The notes beneath the pieces were generated by a model. The model searched no databases. It had not been told where the DNA came from and saw nothing but the letters and a program-made list of their open reading frames with translations. A program made the position numbers and the translations under genes. From the NCBI GenBank assembly GCA_018242685.1, contig JAFEBM010000028.1:1-52189 (forward strand): a stretch of 52,189 nucleotides of DNA. Reading direction: 5' to 3'. Positions 32,155 through 40,925 of the stretch are shown here, piece after piece (position 1 is the stretch's first letter; the number at the start of each line of letters is the position of its first letter). This DNA comes from Nitrospira sp. Lineage in GTDB: Bacteria; Nitrospirota; Nitrospiria; Nitrospirales; Nitrospiraceae.

Positions 32155-32778
32155 AATCACCTCCCTAGTGTAGATTCCTCCACCGACATCCCTGGATCTT
32201 GCCTTTCATGAAATGTATATCCACTATACGATCAAATATGGCTCTGCCTTCACCAGGCTTGAAAGATCCTCAGCGCAGGAGATCGGTGATTCATGCCTGG
32301 TGAATTGAGACATTACTCCATCCGTGCGGATCTAGGGTATACCACAGATTAACGTTACGGATCTGGTAAAAATACCTGCACAGTTCTCGATGTACTCGGA
32401 TTTTTCAGATGACGCGTTGCCGTTCAACAGGATTCAAAGCATCTCTCCTGATCAATAGCATTGGCGCATATGGATGGTTAGTGCTTAATGGCCCTCATGC
32501 ATAGCCTTTGACTAGGGCCTTATAGACCCAGATCAATTGACATGGATGGTCTTGTGTACACCGTTCCATGAACAATTGAGCAAGAAGTGTCAGGATGCCT
32601 GTGAAGGAATAAGTGAGGTATTGTTCATAAAGTGATTTGTGGCCGATCATGAGGTTGCATGGCACGCCAAAGTCACGAGTGTATTAACACCCCTGATTGA
32701 CCTATCGCCTCTAAAAGAGAATCCTTGCCCTGGAGAGAATTCTGAACTCCGTCGCCCTCTACTTACCTGGAGAATCGC
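32155..32778. other. Divergent non-coding region with two hairpins
   Basis: About 620 bp without a supported gene, between the enhancer-binding protein (minus) and the TerC gene (plus). It contains a long near-perfect inverted repeat (32249-32304) and the hairpin GGCCCT/AGGGCC (32490-32519). I looked for a yybP-ykoY-type manganese riboswitch ahead of terC and saw none of its conserved bases. No good sigma54 -24/-12 pair was found. Confidence 0.5.
32249..32304. repeat. Long inverted repeat upstream of the enhancer-binding protein gene
   Basis: TTCACCAGGCTTGAA (32249-32263) and TTCATGCCTGGTGAA (32290-32304) pair over 15 bases with one mismatch, around a 26-base loop that itself holds CCT/AGG pairing. 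It lies 95 bp upstream of the regulator's start codon, suitable for autoregulation or a structured leader. Confidence 0.55.
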
Positions 32779-33552
32779 ATGTTCGATTGGATGACTCATT
32801 CAGAGATGTGGATCGCGTTTGGCACCCTGACAGCCCTTGAAGTCGTGCTGGGGATCGACAACATTATTTTTATTTCGGTCCTTGTGGGGCGTCTGCCTCA
32901 GCGCCAACGGAATGTAGCTCGGCGCCTTGGGCTCGGTCTTGCCATGGTCGCGCGACTGGGCTTGTTATTTTCCATTTCACTCATGATGGAACTGACGGCT
33001 CCTCTGTTCACGATACTGAGTCAAGTCATCTCGGGGCGAGATCTGATTCTCATCATCGGCGGACTGTTTCTCCTCATCAAAGCGACTCACGAAATCCATA
33101 ACAGTCTGGAAGGGACGGATGAACAGGACCTCTCGACCGTTCCAGTCGGCCTTGGAATGATGCTGTTTCAGATCGCTCTGCTGGATATCGTCTTTTCGTT
33201 GGATTCCGTCATCACGGCCGTCGGGTTGGTCGATGAAGTGTCCGTCATGGCGACGGCGATCATTGCAGCTGTGCTCCTCATGATGTTCGCCGCTCGGCCC
33301 ATCGGTGATTTCGTCGATGCCCATCCCACGATCAAAATCTTAGCACTGTCGTTCCTCATCCTTGTCGGCGTGACCTTGATGGTGGAAGGTTTTGATGTTC
33401 ATGTGCCCAAGGGCTATATCTATTTTTCGATGGCATTTTCCGTCGCTGTCGAGATGATCAACCTCCGAATTCGAGCACGCGCAACATCGCCGGTCAAGCT
33501 GCGCAACCGGTATTCGCGCGGCAAAGCGAAATCCACAGCCCAAGCAGACTGA
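32779..33552 (+). CDS. TerC family integral membrane protein
   Basis: 257 residues with CTGGAG six bases before ATG 32779. TerC features: ALEVVLGIDNIIFISVLVGRLP with the acidic GIDN motif in the first helix, a matching LLDIVFSLDSVITAVGL in the second half, and seven hydrophobic segments. Family members export metal ions (manganese in several cases) or affect tellurite resistance and membrane-protein metalation. A basic tail (RIRARATSPVKLRNRYSRGKAK) faces the cytoplasm. Single gene. Confidence 0.93.
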   Translation: MFDWMTHSEMWIAFGTLTALEVVLGIDNIIFISVLVGRLPQRQRNVARRLGLGLAMVARLGLLFSISLMMELTAPLFTILSQVISGRDLILIIGGLFLLIKATHEIHNSLEGTDEQDLSTVPVGLGMMLFQIALLDIVFSLDSVITAVGLVDEVSVMATAIIAAVLLMMFAARPIGDFVDAHPTIKILALSFLILVGVTLMVEGFDVHVPKGYIYFSMAFSVAVEMINLRIRARATSPVKLRNRYSRGKAKSTAQAD

Positions 33553-33618
33553 GAGGGAGTTCATACCGATCACCCAAACCGAATCGGCTCATATTGGAAG
33601 TCGGCAACCGCGAACCGG

Positions 33619-35112
33619 TTAGTCGGACCGAGTCGGAACTTCAGGAGAGCTGCGTACCGACAACGGCGTCGCCAATTGTTCGAGAGACTTCCCTTCCGCA
33701 TTGATTCCCAACCACAACTCGATCGCCGCGCCGAAGAGCATCAGGCCTCCGGCCACAAGATACCCATAGAAGACACTCGTGACGGATGTTTCGATGAGCA
33801 TCCCGTAGAGCCACGGCGCCGCCACGCCGGCTCCTTGGGCCACGATGAAGAAAAAGGCGATTGCCATCGCGCGGATCTCCATCGGAAATACCTCGCTCAC
33901 CGTCAGATAGGCGGCACTGGCCCCGGCTGAGGCGAAAAAGAAAATCGATGACCACCACAGCATATGCGCGGTGAGCGTCAAAGAACCAGTCCAGAACAGA
34001 TATCCTGTGAGCCCTAAAAGGATACCGGAGATCCCGTATGTGAGGCTGATCATCGGTTTGCGCCCAACCGTATCAAACAGACGACCTAACAACAGTGGTC
34101 CCAAGAAATTGCCCAATGCGAACGGGAGGATATAGAGACCGACGTCGGCGCTTGGTACGGCATAGTAGTACGTCAGCAGCAACGGATAGGTAAACGACAC
34201 GGCGTTGTACATGAACGATTGCGTGATCATCAATCCTATACCTAAGACGGTCCGTCGTGGATACGACTGAAACAGTTCGCGTGCCACGGTCGCAATCGTC
34301 GCGGGGGGGTAGGCATGGACCGTCATCGTGCCTTGGGGATCCGCCAGTGATAGGCCTCGATCCAGCGCGACTTCTCGCTCGATCTGTGAGACAACGGCCT
34401 CCGCCTCGGAAATCCGACCGTGGGTCATGAGCCAGCGAGGACTTTCAGGAATGAAGCGCCGAACGAGAATGATGGCGACCCCGAGCACAGCGCCGAGAAC
34501 AAAACAGAGTCGCCATCCGATGGACTCAGGGAAAATTGTCGGATTCAACAGGAGCAGCGTCACCAAGGCGCCTGCCGCCGTGCCAAGCCACCAGGTGCCG
34601 TTGATCGCCAGATCGGTATGGCCGCGATTGCGCGCGGGAATCAATTCATCGATCGCGGAATTGATGGCGGCATACTCCCCTCCAATGCCGGCGCCGGTCA
34701 GAAATCGGAAGAACAGAAAGCTCATGAGGTCCCATGAAAATGCCGTGAGGACCGTTGCCGTGAGATACAGCGCCAAGGTGATCATGAACCATTTCTTTCG
34801 CCCCTGCCGATCGGTGAGATAAGAAAAGACGAATGCGCCGAGGACCGAACCTGCCAGATAGGCGGAGGCCGTGAGCCCTACTTCCGATTGTGTGAGATGT
34901 AATGTGTCGGGGTGGGTCAGCATCGGGCCGAGTGAGGCCACGATGGATACTTCAAGCCCGTCGAGCAGCCATGTGATGCCCAATGCTCCCACAACCAACC
35001 AGTGCCAGCGTGCCCATGGCAACCGGTCCATTCGTTGCGGAACATTGGTGGTGATCGGCATGCCGGGAGGCATGCGTCCTAGTAATACGGCAACGGGGTG
35101 CCGTCTGTCCAA
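33619..35112 (-). CDS. MFS transporter (sugar-porter-like)
   Basis: Up to 497 residues from TTG 35112, 12 bp after the zwf stop; ATG 35073 or 35031 are alternative starts, since hydrophobic sequence begins only at about residue 36. Twelve membrane segments. MFS signature in loop 2-3, YLTDRQGRKKWF, and its echo GRLFDTVGRKPM in loop 8-9; RFLTGAGIGGEYAAINSAIDELIPARNRG and PESPRWL match the sugar/aromatic acid-type porters. Substrate unknown. Coupling with zwf suggests a carbohydrate or organic acid link, but this is inference. Confidence 0.85.
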   Translation of the reverse strand: MDRRHPVAVLLGRMPPGMPITTNVPQRMDRLPWARWHWLVVGALGITWLLDGLEVSIVASLGPMLTHPDTLHLTQSEVGLTASAYLAGSVLGAFVFSYLTDRQGRKKWFMITLALYLTATVLTAFSWDLMSFLFFRFLTGAGIGGEYAAINSAIDELIPARNRGHTDLAINGTWWLGTAAGALVTLLLLNPTIFPESIGWRLCFVLGAVLGVAIILVRRFIPESPRWLMTHGRISEAEAVVSQIEREVALDRGLSLADPQGTMTVHAYPPATIATVARELFQSYPRRTVLGIGLMITQSFMYNAVSFTYPLLLTYYYAVPSADVGLYILPFALGNFLGPLLLGRLFDTVGRKPMISLTYGISGILLGLTGYLFWTGSLTLTAHMLWWSSIFFFASAGASAAYLTVSEVFPMEIRAMAIAFFFIVAQGAGVAAPWLYGMLIETSVTSVFYGYLVAGGLMLFGAAIELWLGINAEGKSLEQLATPLSVRSSPEVPTRSD

Positions 35113-35124
35113 TGCTTGGAGCGC

Positions 35125-36591
35125 CTACCAACCCAATTGCCAGTTCAGGCCGTTCCGTTCCACGAGCGCGTCCGCTTCCTGTGGGCCCCACGATCCGGCG
35201 GTGTAGACATGCACCGGTCGGGGTCCGAGCAACAGCGGGTCGTAGAGTCGCCAGGCCGCTTCCGTAAAATCAGCGGTGACGAACAATGTCTGGTCGCCGA
35301 TCATGACGTCACGCAACAGGGTCTCGTAGGCTTCCGGCAACTCACCGCCGAATCCTTGACCATAGTCGAATCCCAGAGACCGATCGGTAAACTTGAAGGG
35401 CCGCCCAGGAGTTTTCACGGAAAAACAGAGCGAGAAACCTTCACCCGGCTGCAAGGTGATCAACAGCTTGTTGGAATTCAGGCTGCCAGGCTCCAAAGAT
35501 CGAAAGACTTGAGTGGGCGCCGCTCGGAAGGTGACGGCCACTTGCGTGATCTTGCGAGGAAGCCGCTTTCCGGTTCGTAAATAAAACGGCACTCCCCTCC
35601 AGCGCCAATTGTGAATCTCCAACTTCAACGCCACATAGGTCTCTGTGGTCGAGTCTGGAGGCACACCTGGTTCTTCCAGGTAGCCGGGAATCCTCTGACC
35701 GGCGACATCCCACGCCGTATATTGGCCGAAGATCACGTCTTCGGGGCGAATCGGTGAAATAGAGCGCAGGACTTTCAGTTTTTCAGCCCGGATCTCGGAC
35801 GCTTCGAAGGAGGTCGGCACTTCCATGCCGACGACGGTCAACAGTTGCGTTAAATGGTTCTGCACCATGTCACGGAAGGCGCCGGCTTTTTGATAGTAGG
35901 CTCCACGGTGTTCGACGCCAAGGTCTTCAGCGACGGTGATTTCCACGCTCTCCACTGTATTGCGATTCCACAGCGACTCAAAAATGGGGTTCGCAAAGCG
36001 AAAGGCCAGTAAGTTTTGCACGGTCTCTTTGCCGAGATAGTGATCGATGCGATAAATCTGCGATTCGTCCAGATACCGGTGTAACAGGGTATTGAGCGCA
36101 CGGGCAGAATGAAAATCGTGACCAAAGGGTTTCTCCAAGACGGCGCGCACCCACCCGCGGCTTTTCAGCAAGCCGGCTTGATCGAGTAATTCCAAGGTTT
36201 CAGGCACAATCGTCGGGGGAAGCGCCAGATAGAAAATACGATTTTGAGGCAGATTCCTGGCGACTTCAAGGCGGGCAATAAACTCGGCGAGGGCTTGGTA
36301 GTCCGACAATCTGCCTTCCCGCAGGGTCTGATAGTACAGATGGTCTTCGCACCATCGCCGAAGATCAGACGCGTTACGAGCACCTGAATTGCGCAGCCCC
36401 TCATACGCCCACAGGCGGAACGCGTCCGCGCTCATTTCAGGCAATGCGGCTCCGACGATGAGCGTATTCTGCTTCTCCAGCGCGCCATAGGCGCGCAAGT
36501 GAAACAATGCGGGCAACAGTTTCCGTCGCGTTAAATCTCCTGTCGCCCCCAGAATAATAAATAGATGTGGCTCGACCGTTTCCTTCATCAT
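35125..36591 (-). CDS. zwf: Glucose-6-phosphate 1-dehydrogenase
   Basis: 488 residues, full length. Coenzyme motif ILGATGDLTRRKLLPALF near the N-terminus and the active-site signature RIDHYLGKETVQNLLAFRFAN. EKPFGHDFHSA is also conserved. The enzyme oxidises glucose-6-phosphate to 6-phosphogluconolactone with NADP+, feeding the oxidative pentose phosphate pathway. No pgl or gnd lies beside it; the only partner is the downstream transporter gene. Two ATGs in tandem begin the frame. Confidence 0.96.
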   Translation of the reverse strand: MMKETVEPHLFIILGATGDLTRRKLLPALFHLRAYGALEKQNTLIVGAALPEMSADAFRLWAYEGLRNSGARNASDLRRWCEDHLYYQTLREGRLSDYQALAEFIARLEVARNLPQNRIFYLALPPTIVPETLELLDQAGLLKSRGWVRAVLEKPFGHDFHSARALNTLLHRYLDESQIYRIDHYLGKETVQNLLAFRFANPIFESLWNRNTVESVEITVAEDLGVEHRGAYYQKAGAFRDMVQNHLTQLLTVVGMEVPTSFEASEIRAEKLKVLRSISPIRPEDVIFGQYTAWDVAGQRIPGYLEEPGVPPDSTTETYVALKLEIHNWRWRGVPFYLRTGKRLPRKITQVAVTFRAAPTQVFRSLEPGSLNSNKLLITLQPGEGFSLCFSVKTPGRPFKFTDRSLGFDYGQGFGGELPEAYETLLRDVMIGDQTLFVTADFTEAAWRLYDPLLLGPRPVHVYTAGSWGPQEADALVERNGLNWQLGW

Positions 36592-36699
36592 CCATCATCC
36601 CCGTGACGATTCCCAAGCTATCCTGAAGCTATGACTCATTCTGTCCCTCGTCAATGGACGGAATCTAATCCTCTGTCCCTTTTCACGTAAGGCCTCGAT

Positions 36700-36930
36700 C
36701 TACTCTTTTGGTACCTCGATCGGACCGGCCCATTCGCCGTGGGCGAGCGATACCTCTTGAAATCCGCCGTCCGGCCATTGAAACTCCCCCGCTTGATCGA
36801 CAAGCACGATAAACGGGTCGGCTTCGTGGGCCAGCCCGCGGAACCAGTACCAGCCCGGCCTAGTCGGTTTGTTGTGGCTCCAACGATAGGGCGACGTTGG
36901 TTCTTCCTCACGCGCTGAGCGGTTCTTCAT
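36700..36930 (-). CDS. Small hypothetical protein, Trp-rich
   Basis: 76 residues, starting ATG 36930 with GGAG ten bases upstream and a second AGGAGG directly against it. It contains four or more tryptophans in SYRW-like and RPGWYWFRGL text, then FIVLVDQAGEFQWPDGGFQEV. This has the look of a small DUF551-like phage/chromosomal domain (RPGWYWF...VV), but I am not certain. Divergent from hrpB, 60 bp apart. Confidence 0.55.
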   Translation of the reverse strand: MKNRSAREEEPTSPYRWSHNKPTRPGWYWFRGLAHEADPFIVLVDQAGEFQWPDGGFQEVSLAHGEWAGPIEVPKE

Positions 36931-36990
36931 TCCTCCTCGTCTCCATGTTCTGGTACAGTGGGCAATCTTTACTCATGACCCTATCACGCC

Positions 36991-39516
36991 ATGTCCACAC
37001 TTCCAATAGAAGATGTACTGCCGTCAGTCTGCCGAGCATTGGAATCCGGTCCGAATGCATTGCTGACCGCCCCTCCGGGAGCCGGGAAAACCACTCGCGT
37101 CCCCTTGGCGCTCCTGAACGCACCCTGGTTGTCGGATAAAAAACTTTTGCTGCTCGAACCCCGGCGGCTCGCTGCGCGAGCCGCCGCTCATCGCATGGCG
37201 GAAGTATTACAAGAGGATGTCGGGGAGACCGTCGGCTATCGGATGCGCCTCGAAACAAAAATCGGACCGAGGACTAAAATCGAGGTGGTGACAGAGGGAG
37301 TGCTGCCGAGGCTGCTCCAACAAGACCCATCGCTGGAGGCCTATGGCATCGTGCTGTTTGACGAGTTCCACGAACGAAGTCTGCAAGCGGACATGGGACT
37401 TGCCCTGTGCCTCGAAACTCAACGCCTCTTCCGCCCAGACCTTCGTCTCTTCATCATGTCCGCCACTCTGGACTGCGGTCCGGTTACCGAACTATTGGGT
37501 CAAGCTCCCCTCATCATGTGCGAAGGCCGGATGTTTCCAGTCGAGACCCAGTACCTTGATCAGCCGCTTACCGGACGGCTCGACATGGCCGTCTCGCAGC
37601 GCATCCGGCGAGCACTCGCAAAGGATCACGGGAGTCTGTTGGTCTTCCTGCCGGGAATGGCCGAAATTCGTCGGGTCGAGCGGCTACTGATGGACTCCAA
37701 CATAGACCAATCTGTACAGATCGCGCCGCTGCACGGCGACCTTCCTCAGGATATGCAGGATGTCGCGATTCGACCGACGGCTCCCGGGCGGAGAAAAGTC
37801 GTGCTTGCCACCTCCATCGCCGAAACCAGTCTGACGATCGACGGCATCCGCGTGGTGATCGATGCAGGCCTGGCACGTATTCCACGGTACGATCCTCGCT
37901 CAGGTCTGACTCGACTGGAGACCATTCGTGTCACAAAGGATTCCGCTGAACAACGCCGCGGCCGGGCCGGACGACTTGAAGCGGGTATGTGCTACCGCCT
38001 ATGGACTGAAAAAGAACAGGCTCTGCTTGCTCCCCGTCGTCCACCGGAAATTCTCGATGCAGATCTCACTCCTCTCATGCTCGATCTTGCCCAGTGGGGC
38101 GCTCATGATCCGTCGGAACTGTCGTGGCTCACTCCGCCACCTGCCGGTGCGATCGCTCAGGCCAGAGATGTATTGGTCCAACTCGGAGCCTTCTCGGCTG
38201 ACGGTCGGCCGACGGACCATGCTCGACGAATGGGCGATCTTCCGCTGCATCCTCGCCTCGCGCACATGATGCTTCAGGCAGTGTCATTGGGTCTTGTTGA
38301 TCTCGCTTGCGAGGTGGCGGCGCTGTTGGGTGAACGAGACATTCTCCACGGATCACGCGAACGGCAGAACGCCGACTTGCGGGTCAGGCTGGATGTTCTG
38401 AGGGGACAGTACGACTCCATCGGTCTGGTGGTGAATCGAGTCGCGGTTGACCGAGTGAGGCGAACGGCCCGACTCTGGCGGAGGCAGCTCATCAGTGGAC
38501 AATTGAGCGAGGTCGAAGACAGCGCATACGATTGTTCAAGCTCAGTCGGACGGTTAGTTGCACTCGCTTATCCTGATCGAATTGCCCGGCGGCAGTCGGA
38601 TTGTGGAGGGCAGTACCGTCTTGTGAATGGCCGAGGTGCTCGGTTTAAGACGGTCGATCCCTTGGCCATGGAACCCTTCCTTGTGATCGCCGACTTGGAT
38701 GGGCGCGATCAGTGGTCCGAGATCAATCTTGCTGTTCCGATCGATCAAAAAGATATTGAATCCCTGTACCATGACCGGTTGGTCGATGAAAAAGAAGTGA
38801 CCTGGGATGACGACCTCAGGGCGGTTCGAGCCGTCCGCCGCCGCCGACTTGGAGCGATGATTCTTATCGAGGAGGCAGCCTCATCGCCCGATGTAAACAA
38901 TGTAAAGAGCGCACTCTTAGAGGGCATTCATAAATCTGGACTTGAGGTGCTATCGCTCAGTCATCTGCTCCAGCAGTGGCGTGCTCGAGTCATGTGGCTG
39001 AGACGCATTGATGACCCTCAATCAGAATGGCCTGATCTCTCCGACGAGGCATTGCTTCAGACCTTGGACCGGTGGCTTGGTCCTTACTTGACCGGTATCA
39101 CCACCCTCGATCGGGTGAAACGGCTGGATCTGACAACACCGCTCCATGCTTTACTGACGCATGAACAACTGCGTCGTCTTGACCGTCTGGCCCCGACCCA
39201 CATCACTGTTCCGAGCGGCTCCCGACTTCCTCTCGATTACGAGCAACCTGACTCTCCGGTGCTGGCGGTACGCTTGCAAGAGATGTTTGGATGCAAGGAC
39301 ACGCCGCGTGTAGCGGGCGGAAGGGTTCCCGTGATCTTGCATCTCCTGTCCCCTGCCAAACGGCCGGTGCAGATCACTCAAGATCTCGGTGGGTTTTGGA
39401 AGAGGGCCTATCAAGATGTTCGGAAAGAATTACGCGGCCGATATCCCAAGCACCATTGGCCCGAAGATCCCATCGGTGCCGCACCGACGGCCAAGGCAAA
39501 GCAGAGAAGCCGCTAG
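36991..39516 (+). CDS. hrpB: ATP-dependent helicase HrpB
   Basis: 841 residues, close to the usual ~820. DEAH-class motifs: Walker A PPGAGKTT (28-35), EPRRLAARAAAHRM (Ia), DEFHER (124-129), MSATLD, and the C-terminal helicase motif QRRGRAGRLEAGMCYRLW. The HrpB C-terminal domain follows (ending ...RELRGRYPKHHWPEDP), with PSGSRLPLDY also typical. A predicted RNA helicase of poorly defined role. Single gene. Confidence 0.94.
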   Translation: MSTLPIEDVLPSVCRALESGPNALLTAPPGAGKTTRVPLALLNAPWLSDKKLLLLEPRRLAARAAAHRMAEVLQEDVGETVGYRMRLETKIGPRTKIEVVTEGVLPRLLQQDPSLEAYGIVLFDEFHERSLQADMGLALCLETQRLFRPDLRLFIMSATLDCGPVTELLGQAPLIMCEGRMFPVETQYLDQPLTGRLDMAVSQRIRRALAKDHGSLLVFLPGMAEIRRVERLLMDSNIDQSVQIAPLHGDLPQDMQDVAIRPTAPGRRKVVLATSIAETSLTIDGIRVVIDAGLARIPRYDPRSGLTRLETIRVTKDSAEQRRGRAGRLEAGMCYRLWTEKEQALLAPRRPPEILDADLTPLMLDLAQWGAHDPSELSWLTPPPAGAIAQARDVLVQLGAFSADGRPTDHARRMGDLPLHPRLAHMMLQAVSLGLVDLACEVAALLGERDILHGSRERQNADLRVRLDVLRGQYDSIGLVVNRVAVDRVRRTARLWRRQLISGQLSEVEDSAYDCSSSVGRLVALAYPDRIARRQSDCGGQYRLVNGRGARFKTVDPLAMEPFLVIADLDGRDQWSEINLAVPIDQKDIESLYHDRLVDEKEVTWDDDLRAVRAVRRRRLGAMILIEEAASSPDVNNVKSALLEGIHKSGLEVLSLSHLLQQWRARVMWLRRIDDPQSEWPDLSDEALLQTLDRWLGPYLTGITTLDRVKRLDLTTPLHALLTHEQLRRLDRLAPTHITVPSGSRLPLDYEQPDSPVLAVRLQEMFGCKDTPRVAGGRVPVILHLLSPAKRPVQITQDLGGFWKRAYQDVRKELRGRYPKHHWPEDPIGAAPTAKAKQRSR

Positions 39517-39591
39517 GGTTCTTCCTTGTGGCTTATTTGATGTGAAGAGGGTACACAAGACATAATCTCATGATCAGGGAAGACGAAGCTC

Positions 39592-39855
39592 GTGCCCTCA
39601 CGTCACCGGCCAGAGAAAAAACTTCCTCACGATATAGATATAACGGGGATTACCGTTGCACTCACATTCCTCGTGAGCGTCGCTGTGTTTGCCGGAAGCC
39701 ACGACAATCGCAACACGACTGAGGATGGGCGATCTCCATCGGCTTCCATGCAAATTGCACCGACCGTGACCATGGAGAAGACCGAGTCTCTACAGGAGCC
39801 GGGCGACGACCCTGACCTCTCCGATACATCGCACGGGCTCAATACTTTCCGCTGA
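39592..39855 (+). CDS. Possible small exported or anchored protein
   Basis: 87 residues from a GTG. One hydrophobic stretch, GITVALTFLVSVAVFAG, is followed by a polar Ser/Thr/Glu/Asp-rich tail. The upstream GGGAAGACG is a passable ribosome site. No family recognised and codon evidence is thin, so it may not be a gene. Confidence 0.35.
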   Translation: MPSRHRPEKKLPHDIDITGITVALTFLVSVAVFAGSHDNRNTTEDGRSPSASMQIAPTVTMEKTESLQEPGDDPDLSDTSHGLNTFR

Positions 39856-39927
39856 ATTACGCCTCAGCTCATCACTCCGCTACCCTGTAACAGAGCTGAG
39901 AGACTTTGAGTAAGGTGATTGCCTATC

Positions 39928-39955
39928 TTGTACTTGCCGTGATCTTCGGTACAAT
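39928..39955 (+). promoter_or_regulatory. Sigma70-like promoter, near-leaderless transcript
   Basis: TTGTAC (39928-39933), 16-base spacer, TACAAT (39950-39955). Transcription would start near 39962, about five bases before ATG 39967, and no ribosome site is present there, suggesting leaderless or near-leaderless translation of the OB-fold gene. Confidence 0.45.
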
Positions 39956-39966
39956 ACGCCCCGATT

Positions 39967-40374
39967 ATGGCAAGCAAACCCCTAGTTCATAGGTGGTGCG
40001 GACTCCTGGCGCCACTGGGTGTTTTCGTGAGCCTTCTGTTCGCACCGCTTGCCGGCGCCAACTTGCTTGAGATGGCCGATCTCGTAGCCCATCCCGAAGT
40101 GTATGATCGTAAAACTGTGGTGGTGATCGGGTTGGTAAAGGACGTTCAACTGGTCATCAATCAGAAAGGCGAACCGATGTTCAAGTTTTTACTGGCTGAC
40201 GACGATGGTACGCTTAAAGTGACCAGTCGAATCAAAGTTCAGAATGGAGATCAGGTCATCGTCGAAGGGACGTTTACCCGGCGTCGGCAAGGCGGTCGTC
40301 TCACCGTGTACAACGAGGTGAATGCATTCACCATACGGCCGCTCAATCAGTTCAACTCCGACTTGGTAGGATAA
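39967..40374 (+). CDS. Exported OB-fold protein
   Basis: 135 residues. A signal peptide (WCGLLAPLGVFVSLLFAPLAGA) likely ends after AGA near residue 31. The mature part has the OB-fold nucleic-acid-binding-like pattern: KTVVVIGLVKDVQLVINQKGEPMFKFLLAD, then DQVIVEGTFTRRRQGG and NEVNAF. Similar tRNA_anti-like modules in exported proteins bind oligosaccharides or cofactors; the role here is unknown. Confidence 0.7.
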   Translation: MASKPLVHRWCGLLAPLGVFVSLLFAPLAGANLLEMADLVAHPEVYDRKTVVVIGLVKDVQLVINQKGEPMFKFLLADDDGTLKVTSRIKVQNGDQVIVEGTFTRRRQGGRLTVYNEVNAFTIRPLNQFNSDLVG

Positions 40375-40522
40375 ACACCGCCCAGGTCGCCTCATCTTCT
40401 TTAGGTGCGGTGCCCACTGAATTGGGGAAGGGCAAAAGCATTGCGAGGCTGATGTGTTGTGTGGCCGCCTCGATTGGCGAGTCCGTCCGATTGGCTGTCG
40501 GATGAGGGATCGTGTGAAGCCG

Positions 40523-40828
40523 TCACACCTTGACCCGGCTCTGCTCCCAAACTCGAAATGCCGCTAAATCCTGTGCCATGCTGTGGAGCAGGAAAGCCAG
40601 CACCGCCGCATCATCGATCAAGCCGATACCGGGAATAAAGTCCGGTATGAGATCGACCGGACTCAATACATAGATCAGTGCGGCGACGAGCGTGGCAAGT
40701 GTGCGCACGGACAGCCCCCGATAGCTGCCGTCTTTCCAGGCCTTCAGCAGTCGAAACAAGAGTGGAAGATCCGCCCAGAGATGACCGATCATGCGCAATA
40801 ACTCAAAGAACCGCCTCGATATCTTCAT
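40523..40828 (-). CDS. DUF1232 (YkvA type) membrane protein
   Basis: 101 residues from ATG 40828, favoured by GGAGGTG ahead of it over the ATG two codons upstream. The DUF1232 core YVLSPVDLIPDFIPGIGLIDDAAVLAFLL is complete, preceded by a helix LLFRLLKAWKDG. Function unknown; family members are small membrane-associated proteins. Isolated from its neighbours by 97 and 148 bp. Confidence 0.85.
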   Translation of the reverse strand: MKISRRFFELLRMIGHLWADLPLLFRLLKAWKDGSYRGLSVRTLATLVAALIYVLSPVDLIPDFIPGIGLIDDAAVLAFLLHSMAQDLAAFRVWEQSRVKV

Positions 40829-40925
40829 GTTCACCTCCGTGACGACTTGTGGTACGAACCAACAGCGACATCTAGAATACCAAGGGACGGTTAGTTTAGG
40901 AAGTCGTGTCCGGCGTGAGGTGGAA

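Noticed and set aside
32155..32778. yybP-ykoY manganese riboswitch ahead of the terC gene
   Set aside because: None of the conserved motif bases were found in the leader; only unrelated hairpins.
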